Source: an uncultured Collinsella sp.
Lineage (GTDB): Bacteria; Actinomycetota; Coriobacteriia; Coriobacteriales; Coriobacteriaceae
Assembly (NCBI GenBank): GCA_902474645.1
Contig: CABRWN010000127.1
Span: 1 to 6,303, forward strand
DNA length: 6,303 bases
Direction of reading: 5' to 3'
Positions 4,750 to 6,303 of this stretch are shown here, one piece after another. Position 1 is the first letter of the stretch, and each line of letters opens with the position of its first letter. The position numbers and the translations under genes are program-made. The notes under the pieces were generated by a model that worked only from the letters and a program-made list of their open reading frames with translations, did no database searches and was not told the DNA's origin.

Positions 4750-6303
4750 ATGGCAACTGTTGCCGCACCTATCGATGCTACGTCGACTGCCGCTTGGAAG
4801 GCACTCGAGGCTCATCAGGAGAAGCTCGAGGCCGATGGTATCGACCTCAAGGTTTGGTTCGCCGCCGATGCCGAGCGCGTGAACAAGCTGAGCTTTGACG
4901 CCGGTGACCTGCACTTCGATCTGTCGAAGAACCTGGTGACCGATGAGACCGTCAAGCTGCTGTGCGATCTTGCCCGCGAGGTGAAGCTCGAGGAGCGCCG
5001 CGACGCCATGTTCTCCGGCGAGCACATTAACACCACCGAGGACCGCGCCGTCCTGCACACCGCGCTTCGTCGCCCGGCAAGCGAGAAGGGCCAGCTCATC
5101 GTCGACGGCCAGGACGTCGTCGCCGACGTGCACGAGGTCCTCGATCGCATGTATGCCTTCGCCGAGCGCGTGCGCTCCGGTGAGTGGAAGGGCGTAACCG
5201 GTAAGAAGATCGAGCACCTGGTGTCCATCGGCATCGGCGGCTCCGATTTGGGCCCGGTCATGGCTTACGAGGCTCTGCGTCCCTATGCCGACGCCGGTAT
5301 CGACTGCCGCTACATCTCCAACATCGACCCCAACGACCAGGCCGAGAAACTCAAGGGCTTGGATCCCGAGACCACGCTCGTGATCATCGTCTCCAAGACC
5401 TTCACCACGCTCGAGACCCTCACCAACGCCCGCGAGGTCAAGACCTGGATGCTCGAGCAACTCAAGGCTCAGGGCGCCATCGACGGCTCCGATGAGCAGA
5501 ACGCCGAGGCCGTGGCAAAGCACTTCGTCGCCGTCTCCACCGCACTCGAGAAGGTCGAGGCCTTCGGTATCGACCCCGCCAACGCCTTCGGTTTCTGGAA
5601 CTGGGTTGGCGGCCGCTATTCCGTTGACTCCGCCGTGGGCCTGTCGCTGATCGTCGTGCTCGGCCCCGAGCGCTTCCAGCAGTTCCTCGAGGGCTTCCAC
5701 GCCATCGACGAGTACTTCTGCAACACCCCGCTCGAGAACAACGCCGTCGCGCTGATGGGCCTGCTCAACGTCTGGTACGTCAACTTCTTCGGTTCCAAGA
5801 GCCACGCCGTGCTGCCGTACTGCCAGTACCTGCACCGCTTCCCGGCCTACCTGCAGCAGCTCACCATGGAGTCCAACGGCAAGCATGTCCGTTGGGACGG
5901 CAGCGCCGTGACCTCCGACACCGGTGAGATCTTCTGGGGCGAGCCCGGCACCAACGGCCAGCATGCCTTCTACCAGCTGCTGCACCAGGGCACCGTGGTG
6001 GTCCCGGCCGACTTTATCGCTTTCGCCAACACTGCCAACCCCGCAACCGACAGCGGCCAGGATGTCCACGAGCTGTTCCTGGGCAACTTCCTGGCCCAGA
6101 CCAAGGCGCTCGCCTTTGGTAAGACGGCCGATGAGGTGCGCGCCGAGGGCACGCCCGAGCAGATCGTCCCGGCCCGCTGCTTTGAGGGCAACCGTCCGAC
6201 GACCTCGATCTTCGGCGACACGTTGACCCCGTTCGCACTCGGCGAGCTCATCGCCCTGTACGAGCACATCACGTTTGTCGAGGGCACGGTCTGGGGCATC
6301 GAC
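4750..6303 (+). CDS. pgi: Glucose-6-phosphate isomerase, 3' end cut by window edge
   Basis: This cytoplasmic enzyme interconverts glucose 6-phosphate and fructose 6-phosphate in glycolysis and gluconeogenesis. The visible 518 codons contain both SIS-type sugar-phosphate segments: SIGIGGSDLGP (159-169) and VSKTFTTLET (214-223). The family signature WVGGRYSVDSAVG is at 285-297, with R289. The catalytic-site glutamate is in MESNGK (E374) and the ring-opening histidine in NGQH (H405). The frame is open to the last base, ending in WGID. The expected continuation to the QWGVELGK motif with the catalytic lysine lies just outside, so about 30-40 residues are missing by truncation, not mutation. ATG 4750 has GAGGAGG at 4738-4744, 5 nt away. 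Codon use is strongly biased to GAG, AAG and C-ending codons, as in highly expressed genes. It follows the long hairpin terminator, so it should be transcribed independently. Confidence 0.97.
   Translation, partial: MATVAAPIDATSTAAWKALEAHQEKLEADGIDLKVWFAADAERVNKLSFDAGDLHFDLSKNLVTDETVKLLCDLAREVKLEERRDAMFSGEHINTTEDRAVLHTALRRPASEKGQLIVDGQDVVADVHEVLDRMYAFAERVRSGEWKGVTGKKIEHLVSIGIGGSDLGPVMAYEALRPYADAGIDCRYISNIDPNDQAEKLKGLDPETTLVIIVSKTFTTLETLTNAREVKTWMLEQLKAQGAIDGSDEQNAEAVAKHFVAVSTALEKVEAFGIDPANAFGFWNWVGGRYSVDSAVGLSLIVVLGPERFQQFLEGFHAIDEYFCNTPLENNAVALMGLLNVWYVNFFGSKSHAVLPYCQYLHRFPAYLQQLTMESNGKHVRWDGSAVTSDTGEIFWGEPGTNGQHAFYQLLHQGTVVVPADFIAFANTANPATDSGQDVHELFLGNFLAQTKALAFGKTADEVRAEGTPEQIVPARCFEGNRPTTSIFGDTLTPFALGELIALYEHITFVEGTVWGID

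Noticed and set aside
4684..6267. 527-residue open frame on the minus strand opposite pgi
   Set aside because: It is rich in Gly, Val, Leu and Ala with no recognisable domain and mirrors the strongly biased codons of pgi. The plus-strand frame gives an unmistakable glucose-6-phosphate isomerase that simply has no stop inside the window.

Overview
The window reads like a chromosomal stretch from a moderately GC-rich Gram-positive gut anaerobe. My best guess is the Coriobacteriia, close to Collinsella. The basis is a short-chain clostridial-type flavodoxin beside a DUF3793 gene, a FeoB-associated/HMA metal protein, a UvrX/YqjW-type Y-family polymerase paired with a YolD-like gene, strong AGGAGG-type ribosome binding sites, and GC-rich codon use in pgi. 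This assignment comes from gene content and style, not from a database match.

Region 1 (1-1440), minus strand: DUF3793 (575-1279) is followed by a short flavodoxin (109-528). They form one probable operon, with a good promoter at 1319-1346 and a hairpin terminator at 27-49. Region 2 (1373-1838), plus strand: a divergent small membrane-anchored protein joins a FeoB-associated-type Cys-containing N-terminus to an HMA domain with MSCDGC. A CsoR-like inverted repeat lies in its leader. Regions 1 and 2 together look like a metal/iron homeostasis locus.

Region 3 (1865-3862), minus strand: a two-gene mutagenic DNA-repair operon, Y-family polymerase then YolD-like, with an 8-nt overlap. It is driven by a consensus-like promoter covered by a near-perfect LexA box, with a second LexA-like site just downstream. 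It is therefore probably an SOS-induced translesion synthesis cassette.

Region 4 (4026-4622), plus strand: a shortened, apparently non-catalytic relative of the iron-containing alcohol dehydrogenase N-terminal domain. It ends at an unusually long, nearly fully self-complementary hairpin. Region 5 (4750-6303), plus strand: glucose-6-phosphate isomerase (pgi), cut by the window edge about 10 codons before its expected catalytic lysine.

The least ordinary items are the truncated dehydrogenase-like protein, the two LexA-like sites, the CsoR-like operator in front of the HMA protein, and the long insertion in the polymerase little-finger region. I found no CRISPR array, tRNA, rRNA, insertion sequence or phage structural gene.
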